Position numbers and translations under genes: made by a program
The notes under the pieces: model-generated
What the model was told of the DNA's origin: nothing
The model's input: the letters and a program-made list of their open reading frames with translations, nothing else
Database searches by the model: none
NCBI GenBank assembly: GCA_017745175.1
Contig: JAGHZY010000042.1
Span: forward strand, 1 to 32,599
From: Sphingopyxis sp.
Lineage (GTDB): Bacteria; Pseudomonadota; Alphaproteobacteria; Sphingomonadales; Sphingomonadaceae
Length of the DNA: 32,599 nt
Direction: 5' to 3'
Shown: positions 22,602-31,329 of the stretch, piece after piece
Position numbering within the stretch: the first letter of the stretch is position 1
Layout of the letters: each line of letters opens with the position of its first letter

Positions 22602-23296
22602 TGCTGTCAGCCGAGGAGTGGGGCATCGTTGCGCTGTCGCTGAAGGTCGGCGGCGTCGCGGTGCTCGCCACGCTGCCCGTCGCCTTTGCGCTGGCGTGGC
22701 TGCTCGCGCGCTACCGCTTCCCCGGGCGCGTCGTCCTTGATGCGCTCGTCCACCTGCCGCTCGTTCTGCCTCCCGTCGTCACCGGCTGGCTGCTGCTCAT
22801 TGCCTTCGGTCCGTTCGGCCCCGTGGGGCGCTCCCTCGAAAGCTGGTTCGGGGTGAGTTTGATGTTCCGCTGGACCGGCGCCGCGCTCGCCGCCGCGATC
22901 ATGGCGCTCCCGCTGATGGTGCGTGCGATGCGGCTGTCGATCGAAGGGATTGACCGGCGGTTCGAGGGAGCGGCGCGCACGCTGGGTGCCGGGCGCTGGC
23001 ACGCGTTTCGCACGATCAGCCTGCCGCTCGCGCTGCCCGGAATCCTCGCCGCTCTTGTCCTCGGCTTCGCCCGCTCGATCGGCGAGTTCGGTGCGACGAT
23101 CACCTTCGTCTCGAACATTCCGGGCGAGACGCGCACGCTGCCGCTCGCCATCTATTCGGCGCTGCAGGTTCCGGGTGGCGAGATGATGGTGACGCGGCTC
23201 GCGCTGCTGTCGGTCGCGCTTTCGCTCGGCGCGCTGATCCTGTCCGAATGGCTCGTACGGCGCACCGGTGCGGGAAGGACGCAGCGTGGCGATTGA
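22601..23296 (+). CDS. modB: Molybdate ABC transporter permease ModB
   Basis: The 231-residue protein has the permease fold with about five or six membrane segments and the EAA-loop motif RRFEGAARTLGAGRWHAFRTISLPLALPGILAALVLGFARSIGEFGATITFVSNIPGETRTLPLAIYSALQVPGG, which is typical of ModB. It starts at ATG 22601, coupled to the modA stop by one shared base. The frame upstream of this ATG, open back to 21536, is antisense-like or alternate-frame sequence within the receptor and modA genes. The stop overlaps the modC start region by 11 nt, so modABC is an operon. Confidence 0.96.
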   Translation: MLSAEEWGIVALSLKVGGVAVLATLPVAFALAWLLARYRFPGRVVLDALVHLPLVLPPVVTGWLLLIAFGPFGPVGRSLESWFGVSLMFRWTGAALAAAIMALPLMVRAMRLSIEGIDRRFEGAARTLGAGRWHAFRTISLPLALPGILAALVLGFARSIGEFGATITFVSNIPGETRTLPLAIYSALQVPGGEMMVTRLALLSVALSLGALILSEWLVRRTGAGRTQRGD

Positions 23297-23906
23297 TATC
23301 GACATCGAGCGCCGCCTCGGCGAGCGCGTGATCGCGGCGCGCTTCACCGCGGGGCCGGGGCTGACCGCGCTTTTCGGGCCGTCGGGCGCCGGCAAGACGA
23401 GCATCCTCAACATGGTCGCGGGGCTGCTGCGGCCCGATCGCGGCCATATTCGCGTCGGCGCGCGGACGCTGTTCGGCGGCGGTGTCGACCTGCCGCCCGA
23501 GGCGCGCCGCACCGGCTATATCTTTCAGGACGGCCGGCTCTTCCCGCATCGCCGCGTCCGTGCCAACCTCGTCTACGGTCTCCATCTCGCCGATCCCGCC
23601 GATCGCTGGATGGCGCTCGACGAGGCCGTCGCTTTCCTCGGCATCGGCGATCTGCTCGACCGCTGGCCGCGCACGCTGTCGGGCGGCGAGGCGCAGCGGG
23701 TCGCGATCGGCCGCGCGCTGCTTCGCGGCCCCGAATTCCTGTTGATGGACGAACCCTTGTCGTCGCTCGACGCGGCGCGGCGCGGCGATATCATGACGGT
23801 GATCGAGCGGATTCGCGACGAACTCAAGCTGCCGATCCTCTATGTCAGTCACGACCGCGCGGAGGTCGATCGGCTCGCGACGCAGGTCGTCGAGATTGGC
23901 GAATAA
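23286..23906 (+). CDS. modC: Molybdate ABC transporter ATPase ModC, short form without TOBE/Mop domain
   Basis: The 206-residue ATPase has Walker A GPSGAGKT (residues 31-38), Q-loop Gln81, signature LSGGEAQ (131-137), Walker B FLLMDEP (151-157) and H-loop His189. It starts at GTG 23286, supported by GGAAGGA; an earlier GTG at 23268 is less likely. Typical ModC is about 350 residues with a C-terminal TOBE/Mop domain that binds molybdate and regulates transport. Here the protein ends right after the ATPase domain (VEIGE), so this regulatory domain is absent. The TAA stop is followed by a palindrome before phhA. Assignment to ModC rests on its position after modAB. Confidence 0.9.
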   Translation: MAIDIDIERRLGERVIAARFTAGPGLTALFGPSGAGKTSILNMVAGLLRPDRGHIRVGARTLFGGGVDLPPEARRTGYIFQDGRLFPHRRVRANLVYGLHLADPADRWMALDEAVAFLGIGDLLDRWPRTLSGGEAQRVAIGRALLRGPEFLLMDEPLSSLDAARRGDIMTVIERIRDELKLPILYVSHDRAEVDRLATQVVEIGE

Positions 23907-23907
23907 A

Positions 23908-23921
23908 GTTTCACTTGAAAC
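23908..23921 (+). promoter_or_regulatory. Palindrome GTTTC-ACTT-GAAAC before phhA
   Basis: The 14-bp inverted repeat starts 2 bp after the modC stop and ends 18 bp before the phhA start. It is AT-rich relative to its surroundings. It could be an operator for an Lrp/AsnC-type regulator of amino-acid catabolism, or part of the phhA promoter. Confidence 0.4.
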
Positions 23922-23939
23922 CATTTTGATGATAGAAGC

Positions 23940-24815
23940 ATGCCTATGGAAAGCCAGTTTACCCATGTCCATGATGCGCCGCCGCCGGGCGCCGCGGCCG
24001 ACTGGACGATTTCGCAAAATTGGGACGCCTTCACCGCCGACGAGCATGCGATGTGGGATCGGCTGTTCGCGCGCCAGTCGGACATGCTTCCCGGCCGCGC
24101 GTCGGATGCTTTCCTGCGCGGGATCGACGTGCTCCGCCTCGAAAAGCCCGGCATTCCCGACTATCGCGAGCTCAACGCGCGGCTGATGGCGGCGACGGGG
24201 TGGCAGGTGATCGCCGTGCCCGGCCTTGTTCCCGACGATGTCTTTTTCGACCATCTCGCGAACCGGCGCTTCCCCGCAGGCAATTTCATCCGTACGCCGC
24301 AGCAGCTCGATTATCTGCAGGAACCCGACGTTTTTCATGACGTCTTCGGCCATGTCCCGATGCTCGCCGACCCGGTGTTCGCCGACTATATGGTGGCATA
24401 TGGCGAAGGCGGGCTGCGCAGCCTGAAGTTCGACGCGCTCAAACAGCTCGCGCGGCTTTACTGGTACACGGTCGAATTCGGCCTGATCCGCGAGGCGGGG
24501 GAGCTGCGCATCTATGGCGCGGGCATCGTCTCCTCCTTTGCCGAAAGCGTCTTCGCACTCGATTCGGACAGCCCGAACCGCATCGGCTTCGACCTCGCGC
24601 GCGTCATGCGTACCGATTACCGGATCGACGATTTCCAGCAGAATTATTTCGTCATCGACAGCCTCGGCCAGCTGCTCGACACGACGGTGAACACCGACTT
24701 TGCGCCGCTCTATGCGAAAAACGCCGCGCTGCCGCCGATCCCGATCGCCGACATCCTGCCGGAAGATGTGGTGATCACGCGCGGCACGCAGGATTATGCG
24801 ACGGCGAAGGCGTAG
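23940..24815 (+). CDS. phhA: Phenylalanine 4-monooxygenase
   Basis: This non-heme iron enzyme converts phenylalanine to tyrosine with O2 and tetrahydrobiopterin. The 291-residue protein has the metal-binding triad His133, His138 (PDVFHDVFGHVPML) and Glu179 (YWYTVEFGL), and the pterin-binding FPAGNFIRTPQQLDYLQEP region. The length fits bacterial single-domain enzymes with no regulatory ACT domain. No pterin dehydratase (phhB) gene lies in the window. ATG 23940 is the first of two close starts (MPMES versus MES). No strong Shine-Dalgarno is visible. It ends 2 bp from the convergent prmA stop. Confidence 0.97.
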   Translation: MPMESQFTHVHDAPPPGAAADWTISQNWDAFTADEHAMWDRLFARQSDMLPGRASDAFLRGIDVLRLEKPGIPDYRELNARLMAATGWQVIAVPGLVPDDVFFDHLANRRFPAGNFIRTPQQLDYLQEPDVFHDVFGHVPMLADPVFADYMVAYGEGGLRSLKFDALKQLARLYWYTVEFGLIREAGELRIYGAGIVSSFAESVFALDSDSPNRIGFDLARVMRTDYRIDDFQQNYFVIDSLGQLLDTTVNTDFAPLYAKNAALPPIPIADILPEDVVITRGTQDYATAKA

Positions 24816-24817
24816 GC

Positions 24818-25789
24818 CTACCAGCTCCCGAAACTGGCATCCGACGGGCTCGCGCGATGGAACGCGCGCTCCTTGCGGCGCCAGCCGTAGCGGCGGCGCT
24901 TGATCAGCAGCAGGCACGGCCATTCGGCGCTGCCACCGCGCGCTGCGAGGCGGAAGCCCTGCGCGCGCCAGGCGGCGAGCACCGGTTCCATCTGACGCGC
25001 GATCAACCCCGCGAGGATCGCATGACCGCCCGGCGCGGTTGCGGCGGCAATGTCGGGGGCCAGCGTAATCAGCGGCCCCGCGAGGATGTTCGCGATAACC
25101 AGATCATAGGGCGCACGGTGTTTGATCGAAGGGTGATTGGTCCCCGGCGCGACCGCAAGCGCCAGCCGCCCGCCGCCGCGTCCGAGCGGCACATTGTTGA
25201 TCCCGGCATTGTCGCGCGTCACGAAAATGCTCGCAGGGTCGATGTCCGACGCGATCGTCTTCGCACGCGGCCACAGCGCCATCGCGGCAAAGGCGAGCAG
25301 GCCCGTGCCCGTGCCGATGTCGGCAATATTGCGCGGGCTCGCGCCCTGCCGCGCCAGCCGGTCGAGCATCGACAGGCAGCCTGCGGTCGTATCATGCCCA
25401 CCGGTCCCGAACGCCTGACTCGCGTCGATCAGGAACGGCGTGCTGCCCGCAGGCACGCGGTCGGCGTAGCTGCTCGTGTGGACGAAAAAGCGTCCTGCCT
25501 GCACGGGTTCGAGGCCCTGCTGCGACAGCGTGACCCAATCCTCTTCGGGCAGCTCCGCGACGACGGGCTTTTTGCCTTTCGCGCTGGGCACGAACGACTG
25601 CAGAAGTTTCAGCAGCGCCGCACCGGGCTTGTCGTCCATATAGGCATCGAGCTGCCACTCGCCGGCATCCTCGTCGATCTCGCGCGTCACCACGACCGGT
25701 GCTTCGGGCAAGGCGTCGAGTTCGGGGATCTCGCCCGACAGCGCTTCGGCCTCATCGCGGGTGCAGGGAAGGGAGACGATCCAGCTCAT
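24818..25789 (-). CDS. prmA: Ribosomal protein L11 methyltransferase PrmA
   Basis: PrmA trimethylates ribosomal protein L11 using S-adenosylmethionine. The 323-residue protein has an N-terminal substrate-recognition domain, then AFGTGGHDTT (126-135) and the SAM-binding motif I DIGTGTGLLAF (157-167), acidic SDID at 181-184 and the catalytic-side NILAGPL (234-240). The C-terminal 30 residues (RRRYGWRRKERAFHRASP...) are basic and variable. The start at 25789 lies one base after the SDR stop codon; a second ATG at 25801 is within the SDR gene. The SDR and prmA are therefore probably co-transcribed. Confidence 0.96.
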   Translation of the reverse strand: MSWIVSLPCTRDEAEALSGEIPELDALPEAPVVVTREIDEDAGEWQLDAYMDDKPGAALLKLLQSFVPSAKGKKPVVAELPEEDWVTLSQQGLEPVQAGRFFVHTSSYADRVPAGSTPFLIDASQAFGTGGHDTTAGCLSMLDRLARQGASPRNIADIGTGTGLLAFAAMALWPRAKTIASDIDPASIFVTRDNAGINNVPLGRGGGRLALAVAPGTNHPSIKHRAPYDLVIANILAGPLITLAPDIAAATAPGGHAILAGLIARQMEPVLAAWRAQGFRLAARGGSAEWPCLLLIKRRRYGWRRKERAFHRASPSDASFGSW

Positions 25790-25790
25790 C

Positions 25791-26483
25791 TCAGCGAACA
25801 TGGCTCGCGCCGTTGACGTCAAGCACCGCCCCCGTCATCGATGCGGGCGCATCCGTCGCGCACCAGCGCGCCATTTCGCCGACCTCATCGGGCATCGCGA
25901 CGCGGCCGAGCGGAATGTCGGCGAGCAATTTGTCGCCGTCGCGGCTCGCCAGATAATCCTCGGCCATGCCCGTCATCGTGAAACCGGGGCAGATCGCAAA
26001 GGCAAGAATGCCGTCCTTCGCATAGGCGCGCGCGATCGTCTTGGTCATCGCGACCATACCCGATTTCGACGCGGCATAATGCCAGTGCGCGGGGCTGTCA
26101 CCGCGGTATGCGGCGCGGCTCGCGATATTGACGATGCGGCCTGCGGACTTGCGTTTCTGCCAGTGCAGCACCGCATGGCGGCACAGCAGCGCGCTCGCGG
26201 TCAGATTGACCTGCATCGTGCGGTTCCAGCCCATTAGCCAGTCGGCGTCTTCGTCGTCGAGCGGGTTCGCCTCGAACACCCCGGCATTGTTGATGAGCAC
26301 ATCGATGCGGCCATCGAGCCGGTCGAGGCTTGCCTGCCAAAGCCGGTCGGGTGTCGCCGGGTCGGCGAGGTCGCCGTCGGCGCTCGACAGCGCGACGACC
26401 CGGGTCTCACCGGTGGTCAGCGCATCGGCGATCGCGGCGCCGATGCCGCGGCTTGCGCCGGTGATCAGGATATGCGTGCTCAT
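25791..26483 (-). CDS. Short-chain dehydrogenase/reductase (SDR)
   Basis: The 230-residue protein is a classical SDR with cofactor motif TGASRGIG (residues 8-15), NNAG near residue 65, catalytic Ser in NIASRAAYRG and the catalytic pair Tyr-x3-Lys in HYAASKSG. It ends with DVNGASHV. No acidic residue follows the second strand (VVALSSADG), where a basic-poor Ser-rich loop suggests NADPH or NADH without certainty. It resembles the 3-oxoacyl-ACP reductase (FabG) class, but the substrate is unknown. It sits directly upstream of prmA and is preceded by an extragenic hairpin. Confidence 0.93.
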   Translation of the reverse strand: MSTHILITGASRGIGAAIADALTTGETRVVALSSADGDLADPATPDRLWQASLDRLDGRIDVLINNAGVFEANPLDDEDADWLMGWNRTMQVNLTASALLCRHAVLHWQKRKSAGRIVNIASRAAYRGDSPAHWHYAASKSGMVAMTKTIARAYAKDGILAFAICPGFTMTGMAEDYLASRDGDKLLADIPLGRVAMPDEVGEMARWCATDAPASMTGAVLDVNGASHVR

Positions 26484-26547
26484 CGCCCCGCCTTAGGCAG
26501 CGGGGCGGGGCTTGCCAAGCGGGGAGGGGGTAGTCGCTGTCCTCACC

Positions 26548-26575
26548 CGTCATCCCGGCCTTCGCCGGGATGACG
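26548..26575. repeat. Extragenic palindrome CGTCATCCCGGC-CTTC-GCCGGGATGACG
   Basis: Perfect 12-bp arms (26548-26559 and 26564-26575) with a 4-nt loop lie between the chemoreceptor stop (26599-26597) and the SDR start (26483), both on the minus strand. The sequence CGTCATCCCGGC...GCCGGGATGACG is a very common intergenic element in alphaproteobacteria. It may double as a terminator for the chemoreceptor gene, though no T-run follows. Confidence 0.85.
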
Positions 26576-26596
26576 ACGTATGCGAGATGGACGGTC

Positions 26597-27949
26597 TTAC
26601 GCCACGCGGCGGCTGAATTCGCTCGCGGCCTGTTCGAGCTGCTGCAGCCGGCCGCCCATCTTGGCGAATTCCTGGCTCAGCACGCTGATCTCGCTTGCGA
26701 CCATCCCCGAATCGTTGCGGATGCTCGCGATCGTCGATGACATCGAATCGGCGGCAAGCGCGGTCTCGTCGACGGCGGCGGTGATCGAGGTAACCGTCTG
26801 CGCCTGCGCGTCCATCGCGTCGCGGATGCGCTGCGCCGAATTCTGGACCTCGACGATCGTCTGCCGGATCGACTGGTTGGCCGAAACCGACCCGCGCGTC
26901 GCCTGCTGGATCGCCGTGATCTTGCCCGCGATATCGTCGGTCGCGCGCGCTGTCTCGTTGGCCAGGCTCTTCACTTCCTGTGCGACGACGGCAAAGCCGC
27001 GGCCCGATTCGCCCGCGCGCGCCGCCTCGATGGTGGCGTTGAGGGCGAGAAGGTTGGTCTGTCCCGCGATCTCGCGGATCAGCCCGAGGATCGACTCGAT
27101 CGATTCGGCGTGATGCGACAGCGTCTCCGACATCGCCACGGCTTCGCCTGCCTGTTCGGACGCGCGCGTCGCGACGCTGGCCGATGCCTCGACCTCGCTC
27201 CGTGCATCCTCGATCGCGCGGATCAGGCCGGCGGCGGTCGATGCGGCCTCGCGCATCGCCATCGCCGATTGCTCGGACGCGGCGGCGACTTCGCTCGTCT
27301 TGGCGATCATGCCCTTCGCCGCCTGATCGGCCGAGGCGGCCTGCCTCGCGAGCTGTTCGCGCACGCCGTCGGTATCCTGCACGAGCGAGGCGATCGAGCG
27401 GTCGAAATCACCCGCGAGCGTCTGCCGCTCGCTCGAAAATACCGCGCGGTCGAGCTTGGCCGCATAGCGCTGCATGATGTCGAACTCGAGCAGCGCGAGC
27501 CGGTTGATCGCGCTTGTCAGCCGCGCGAGCCGCTCGGGATCGCCGATGCACGCCTCGACGACATATTCGATCGTGAGGCGCTGGCTTTCGGCGATGCACG
27601 ACATGACCGAGGCGAGCGGCAGCTTCACGCGCCGCGCCATGTGCGTGTTCTGGCACGCGATCGTCGCGACTTCCTGACCGGCGGCGTCGGCATATTTGAC
27701 CGTGGTATGGCGCGCGCTTCCGCGAATATAGGATTCGAGCAATTCGCCCTCGACGTGGCGATCGACGCTGGGAAGCCTGTTGAACGCGGTCCAGTAAGCG
27801 GCGGCGATCGCTTCCTCGCGCCCCGCGATGATCGCGTGAATCTCGGCACCCTGCGCGACAAGGCTGCCGTCGAGGTCGTAATAGGGAAAGCGATCGGCCA
27901 TCGGCACCGGATCGATCTGTTGCTTGTGAATCGGATTTTCCTTCACCAT
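26597..27949 (-). CDS. Soluble globin-coupled methyl-accepting chemotaxis protein
   Basis: The 450-residue protein has no membrane segment. Residues about 20-170 form an all-helical domain ([36 protein letters not shown]...[22 protein letters not shown]...) that resembles the sensor globin of HemAT-type receptors. His103 (in [11 protein letters not shown]) is at the expected place of the proximal heme ligand. Residues 175-450 are the MCP signalling coiled coil. Its hairpin tip is [37 protein letters not shown] (about 294-330), which contacts CheA/CheW. Oxygen or redox sensing in the cytoplasm is inferred. No che genes lie in the window. ATG 27949 was chosen because the globin domain begins shortly after; the frame is open to 28486 as a shadow of the lrp gene. 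Confidence 0.88.
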   Translation of the reverse strand: MVKENPIHKQQIDPVPMADRFPYYDLDGSLVAQGAEIHAIIAGREEAIAAAYWTAFNRLPSVDRHVEGELLESYIRGSARHTTVKYADAAGQEVATIACQNTHMARRVKLPLASVMSCIAESQRLTIEYVVEACIGDPERLARLTSAINRLALLEFDIMQRYAAKLDRAVFSSERQTLAGDFDRSIASLVQDTDGVREQLARQAASADQAAKGMIAKTSEVAAASEQSAMAMREAASTAAGLIRAIEDARSEVEASASVATRASEQAGEAVAMSETLSHHAESIESILGLIREIAGQTNLLALNATIEAARAGESGRGFAVVAQEVKSLANETARATDDIAGKITAIQQATRGSVSANQSIRQTIVEVQNSAQRIRDAMDAQAQTVTSITAAVDETALAADSMSSTIASIRNDSGMVASEISVLSQEFAKMGGRLQQLEQAASEFSRRVA

Positions 27950-28059
27950 GATCCTGCTTCCCTGATCGATCCCATGGACGTGCGGGTCTGCCGCCCGCAT
28001 ACATCCGGCGAAACTGGTGAACGGGATATGCGGTGGAAATAGTAAAGGCGTCGTTAACC

Positions 28060-28587
28060 TCAAGCCGGGGTCTTGCCCCCGGCGCCCGCCGACAGCGCCG
28101 AAGCCCTGCCGTCGGCGCCCGCTGACGGGTGCGGCAGGGGATAGCCCTCGAACGCCTTGATCGTGCGCAGCGCAAAGGCGCTGTGCATCGCTGCGACGCC
28201 GGGCAGGCGCGACAGGCAGTGGCGGTGCAGCCGGTCGAAATCGGCGACGCTGCGCGCCGCGACGCGCAGCCGGTAATCCGACGCCCCCGAAAGCAGCTGG
28301 CACTCGAGAATCTCGTCGAAACTCTTCACCGCGCTCTCGAACGCGGTCAGCGCCTCCTCGCTCTGCGACGTCAGGCTGATATCGACGAAGACATCGAGTC
28401 CCAGCCCGATGCGTTCGGGATCGAGCCGAGCGGTATAGCCGGTGATGATCCCCGCCGCCTCGAGCGCGCGGATGCGGCGATGGCACGCCGATGCCGAAAG
28501 CCCGACGATGTCGCCCAGTTCGGCCGCGGGGCGCGGGCCGGTGCGTTGCAGCAAGTCGAGCAGCTTTGCGTCAATCCGGTCCATCAT
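28060..28587 (-). CDS. Lrp/AsnC family transcriptional regulator
   Basis: The 175-residue protein has the Lrp winged helix ([57 protein letters not shown]) and the RAM/ACT-like ligand-binding domain ([56 protein letters not shown]...). A glycine/alanine/proline-rich tail of about 25 residues ends it. Start ATG 28587 is adjacent to a second ATG 28584; AAGGA lies 6 nt before the first. It is divergent from alanine dehydrogenase (158 bp between starts), so it is probably the alanine-responsive activator of ald, as AldR is in mycobacteria. Confidence 0.95.
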   Translation of the reverse strand: MMDRIDAKLLDLLQRTGPRPAAELGDIVGLSASACHRRIRALEAAGIITGYTARLDPERIGLGLDVFVDISLTSQSEEALTAFESAVKSFDEILECQLLSGASDYRLRVAARSVADFDRLHRHCLSRLPGVAAMHSAFALRTIKAFEGYPLPHPSAGADGRASALSAGAGGKTPA

Positions 28588-28644
28588 TGTGCGTCCTTGG
28601 TCAAATTCGCGCAAAAATCGTGCGCCACACTCGCGAAACCGCGA

Positions 28645-28684
28645 TGCATATGCAAGCACCTCGCAATGCTTTTCTGCTAAAAGC
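28645..28684. promoter_or_regulatory. Candidate Lrp-type sites between lrp and ald
   Basis: TGCATATGCA (28645-28654) is a perfect 10-bp palindrome. GCTTTT-CTGCT-AAAAGC (28668-28684) is a 17-bp inverted repeat. Lrp-type regulators recognise degenerate dyads in multiple copies, so two imperfect sites in a divergent intergenic region fit. Their distance from the ald start is 62-101 bp. Confidence 0.45.
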
Positions 28685-28745
28685 GCCGACAAGTTTTCGG
28701 CGGCCCCAGTCGATCGCCGATGACATCCATATCCGGAGAGCGACC

Positions 28746-29861
28746 ATGATCATCGGCACCCCCAAGGAAATCAAGAACCACGAATATCGCGTCGGCCTGA
28801 CCCCCGAAAGCGCCCGCGAACTCGTCGTCCACGGCCACCGCGTGCTGGTCCAGACCGGCGCGGGCGAAGGCATCGGCGCGCACGACCGCTTCTATGTCGA
28901 GGCGGGCGCCGAGATCGTCCAGAGTGCCGAAGAAATCTTCGCGACCTGCGACATGGTCGTGAAGGTGAAGGAACCCCAGCCCGTCGAGCGCGCGATGCTG
29001 CGCCCCGGGCAGATCCTCTACACCTATCTCCACCTCGCGCCCGATCCCGACCAGACGCGCGACCTGATGGCATCGGGCGCGGTGTGCATCGCCTATGAAA
29101 CGGTCACCAGCCCGCATGGCGGCCTGCCGCTCCTGAAACCGATGAGCCAGGTCGCGGGTCGCATGTCGATCCAGGCCGGCGCGACCGCGCTTGAAAAGGC
29201 GCATGGCGGCCGCGGCGTGCTCCTCGGCGGCGTCCCCGGCGTCGCGCCGGGCAAGGTCTGCGTGATCGGCGGCGGCGTCGTCGGCTTCAACGCGGCGCAG
29301 ATGGCGGCCGGCCTCGGCGCCGACGTCACCATCCTCGACCGCGATCCCGAAGTGCTCGAACGCGTCGGCACCTTCTTCGAGGCGCGTGCGAAGACGCGCT
29401 TCTCGAACCGCGCGAACCTTGCCGAATGCGTCGCCGAGGCCGACCTCGTGATCGGCGCGGTGCTGATCCCCGGCGCCGAGGCGCCGAAGCTCGTGACGCG
29501 CGACATGCTCGGCACGATGCGTCCGGGTTCGGTGCTCGTTGACGTCGCGATCGACCAGGGCGGCTGTTTCGAGACGAGCCATGCGACGACGCACGCCGAT
29601 CCGACCTATGTGGTCGACGGCATTGTCCATTATGCGGTCGCGAACATGCCCGGCGCGGTCGCGCGCACCAGCACCTATGCGCTCAACAATGTCACCCTGC
29701 CGCATGCGCTGCGCATCGCCGACCTCGGCTGGAAAGAGGCTCTGAAACGCGACGTGCATCTTGCGCAGGGTTTGAACGTTTGGAATGGTAAGGTGACGTT
29801 CGAGGCCGTAGCCGAAGCGGTCGGAACCGATTATGTGCCTGTTGATCAGGCGCTCGCCTGA
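28746..29861 (+). CDS. ald: Alanine dehydrogenase
   Basis: This enzyme interconverts L-alanine and pyruvate plus ammonia with NAD+/NADH. The 371-residue protein has the complete set of known catalytic residues: Arg15, Lys75, His96 and Asp270. Cofactor binding is shown by [22 protein letters not shown], residues 173-194. The conserved SPHGGLPLL and [12 protein letters not shown] segments are present. The length is normal. Start ATG 28746 follows GGAGAGCG. The gene is divergent from an Lrp/AsnC regulator with palindromes between. The small membrane protein gene follows after 18 bp. In other bacteria ald supports growth on alanine and adaptation to low oxygen. Confidence 0.98.
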   Translation: MIIGTPKEIKNHEYRVGLTPESARELVVHGHRVLVQTGAGEGIGAHDRFYVEAGAEIVQSAEEIFATCDMVVKVKEPQPVERAMLRPGQILYTYLHLAPDPDQTRDLMASGAVCIAYETVTSPHGGLPLLKPMSQVAGRMSIQAGATALEKAHGGRGVLLGGVPGVAPGKVCVIGGGVVGFNAAQMAAGLGADVTILDRDPEVLERVGTFFEARAKTRFSNRANLAECVAEADLVIGAVLIPGAEAPKLVTRDMLGTMRPGSVLVDVAIDQGGCFETSHATTHADPTYVVDGIVHYAVANMPGAVARTSTYALNNVTLPHALRIADLGWKEALKRDVHLAQGLNVWNGKVTFEAVAEAVGTDYVPVDQALA

Positions 29862-29879
29862 CGACAAGGACAAGAGAAG

Positions 29880-30110
29880 ATGACCGACCAAGTGCCGCCT
29901 CCCCCGCCCGAAGAGGAAGAAAATGAAGTGCTGCGTGCCGCGCGCGAGCGGCAGCAGCAGCGCGAGGCGGCCGATCGGGCCGAGGCGGCCGACAAGGACG
30001 CTGCGAAGGCCAAGCGCGGCTGGAAGACCGCGGCGGCGGCCGGGCTCGGCATCGGTTCGGCGGCGGTGATCGCGGCGCTGCTTTACGCGAACCGCGGCAA
30101 GATCAAGTGA
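29880..30110 (+). CDS. Small acidic/charged protein with C-terminal membrane segment
   Basis: The 76-residue protein starts MTDQVPPPPPEEEENEVLRA. It continues as a charged helix (REREAADRAEAADKDAAKAKRG-like, residues 18-45) and ends with a single hydrophobic segment (TAAAAGLGIGSAAVIAALLYA) and a basic tail (NRGKIK), the form of a tail-anchored inner-membrane protein. An AAGAGAAG Shine-Dalgarno precedes the ATG. It begins 18 bp after ald and may be co-transcribed with it. I know no family for it. It could be a coiled-coil adaptor; the repeated REAA/EAAD pattern is low-complexity, so its function cannot be inferred. Confidence 0.7.
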   Translation: MTDQVPPPPPEEEENEVLRAARERQQQREAADRAEAADKDAAKAKRGWKTAAAAGLGIGSAAVIAALLYANRGKIK

Positions 30111-30147
30111 GACCGTTCCCGGCGCCTTCGGGCGTGCGGGTGGCCTG

Positions 30148-31218
30148 ATGCGAAACGTTGCTCGTCTTTGGGCCGTTGTGGCCGGGTTTGCCGCCTTCCA
30201 GCCCGCCCTTGCGGACCCGCGCGCGGCACCTTTGCCCTGGAGTGCGCCCGCGACGACACAGGTGACGACCTGGGAGCGCCGCTTCACGAGCGGCGATACC
30301 GAACTCGCAGGAACGCTTTATATGCCGGCGGGCCGCAAGCCGGTGGCGGCGGTGGTCGTCACGCACAGCGCATCGTCGCCGCTCCGCAATGCATCGCTTT
30401 ACGATCATCTCAAGACGGCGCTGCCGGCGCTCGGGATCGCGGTTTTCGTCTACGACCGGCGCGGATCGGGTCAGTCGGGCACGAAAACGGCCGGGGGCGA
30501 CTTCACGATACTCGCCGACGACGCCATTGCCGCGGCACGGAGCCTGAAGGCCGACCCACGCATCGATCCGAAGCGTATCGGCATCTGGGGGCTCAGTCAG
30601 GGCGGCTGGATCGGGCCGCTCGCAGCGTCTCGCAGTCCCGATATCGCGTTCGTGATTGCCGTGTCAGCACCCGTCGTCACGGCGGACGTGCAGATGCTGT
30701 TCTCCTCGACCAACCACCTCAGGGCGAATGGCCACTCGAAGGCCGAGATCGATCAGATGATCGCGACGCGCAAGGCTGTCGACGCGTATATGCGCGGAAC
30801 CGGAAGCCACGAAGCGGCGCAGAGAATGATCGACGCGGCAAAGACGCAGCCGTGGTTCAAATATACCTATATGGGCGAAACGGTTCGTGACCGTGCGGTT
30901 TCGGGCTGGCGCCGCGAGATCGAGAATGATCCGCTGAAGAATCTGACGGCGGTCACCGTCCCGACGCTCGTCCTCTACGGTGCCGACGATGCGGTGGTGC
31001 CGGTGGCCGTCTCGGTCGAGCGCCTGCAGGCCATTGCGGCGCGAATGCCGAAGATGGAGGTGCACAGCATCGCCGGCGCCGATCATGCGATGGCGATGTC
31101 GGTGGATCGGGCAGTCTCGCTCGATCCAAAGCACGACGGCACCGAGCGGCCGGATTCGCCCGAATATATGACCCTCCTTGCGAGCTGGCTTGCGCTGGGC
31201 GGGCTCGTCACGCGCTGA
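30148..31218 (+). CDS. Secreted alpha/beta hydrolase
   Basis: The 356-residue protein has a signal peptide (MRNVARLWAVVAGFAAFQPALA, cleavage after residue 22) and an alpha/beta hydrolase domain. It has LAGTLYMPAGRKPVAAVVVTHSA, VFVYDRRGSGQSG, nucleophile elbow G-L-S150-Q-G-G and late acid/base candidates in LYGADDAVVP and AGADHAMAM. The arrangement resembles S9-type peptidase-like hydrolases, and the substrate is unknown, with esters or small peptides possible. The open frame begins 37 bp after the small membrane protein. A short inverted repeat GTCA-N5-TGAC covers its end, followed by a T7 stretch. Confidence 0.9.
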   Translation: MRNVARLWAVVAGFAAFQPALADPRAAPLPWSAPATTQVTTWERRFTSGDTELAGTLYMPAGRKPVAAVVVTHSASSPLRNASLYDHLKTALPALGIAVFVYDRRGSGQSGTKTAGGDFTILADDAIAAARSLKADPRIDPKRIGIWGLSQGGWIGPLAASRSPDIAFVIAVSAPVVTADVQMLFSSTNHLRANGHSKAEIDQMIATRKAVDAYMRGTGSHEAAQRMIDAAKTQPWFKYTYMGETVRDRAVSGWRREIENDPLKNLTAVTVPTLVLYGADDAVVPVAVSVERLQAIAARMPKMEVHSIAGADHAMAMSVDRAVSLDPKHDGTERPDSPEYMTLLASWLALGGLVTR

Positions 31219-31329
31219 CTATTCGTCGGGCGGGCGATTTTTTTGCCTATCCTCCCTAAGCAATTGCATATCGCGGCGGGAGGGCTTACCGGCTCCGCAT
31301 CGACCGTTTAGAGTCAGGACAGGGCTGAT

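Noticed and set aside
31206..31248. Terminator after the secreted hydrolase gene
   Set aside because: The GTCA-N5-TGAC hairpin is very short and is separated from the T-run at 31238-31244 by about 20 bp, so it does not form an intrinsic terminator.
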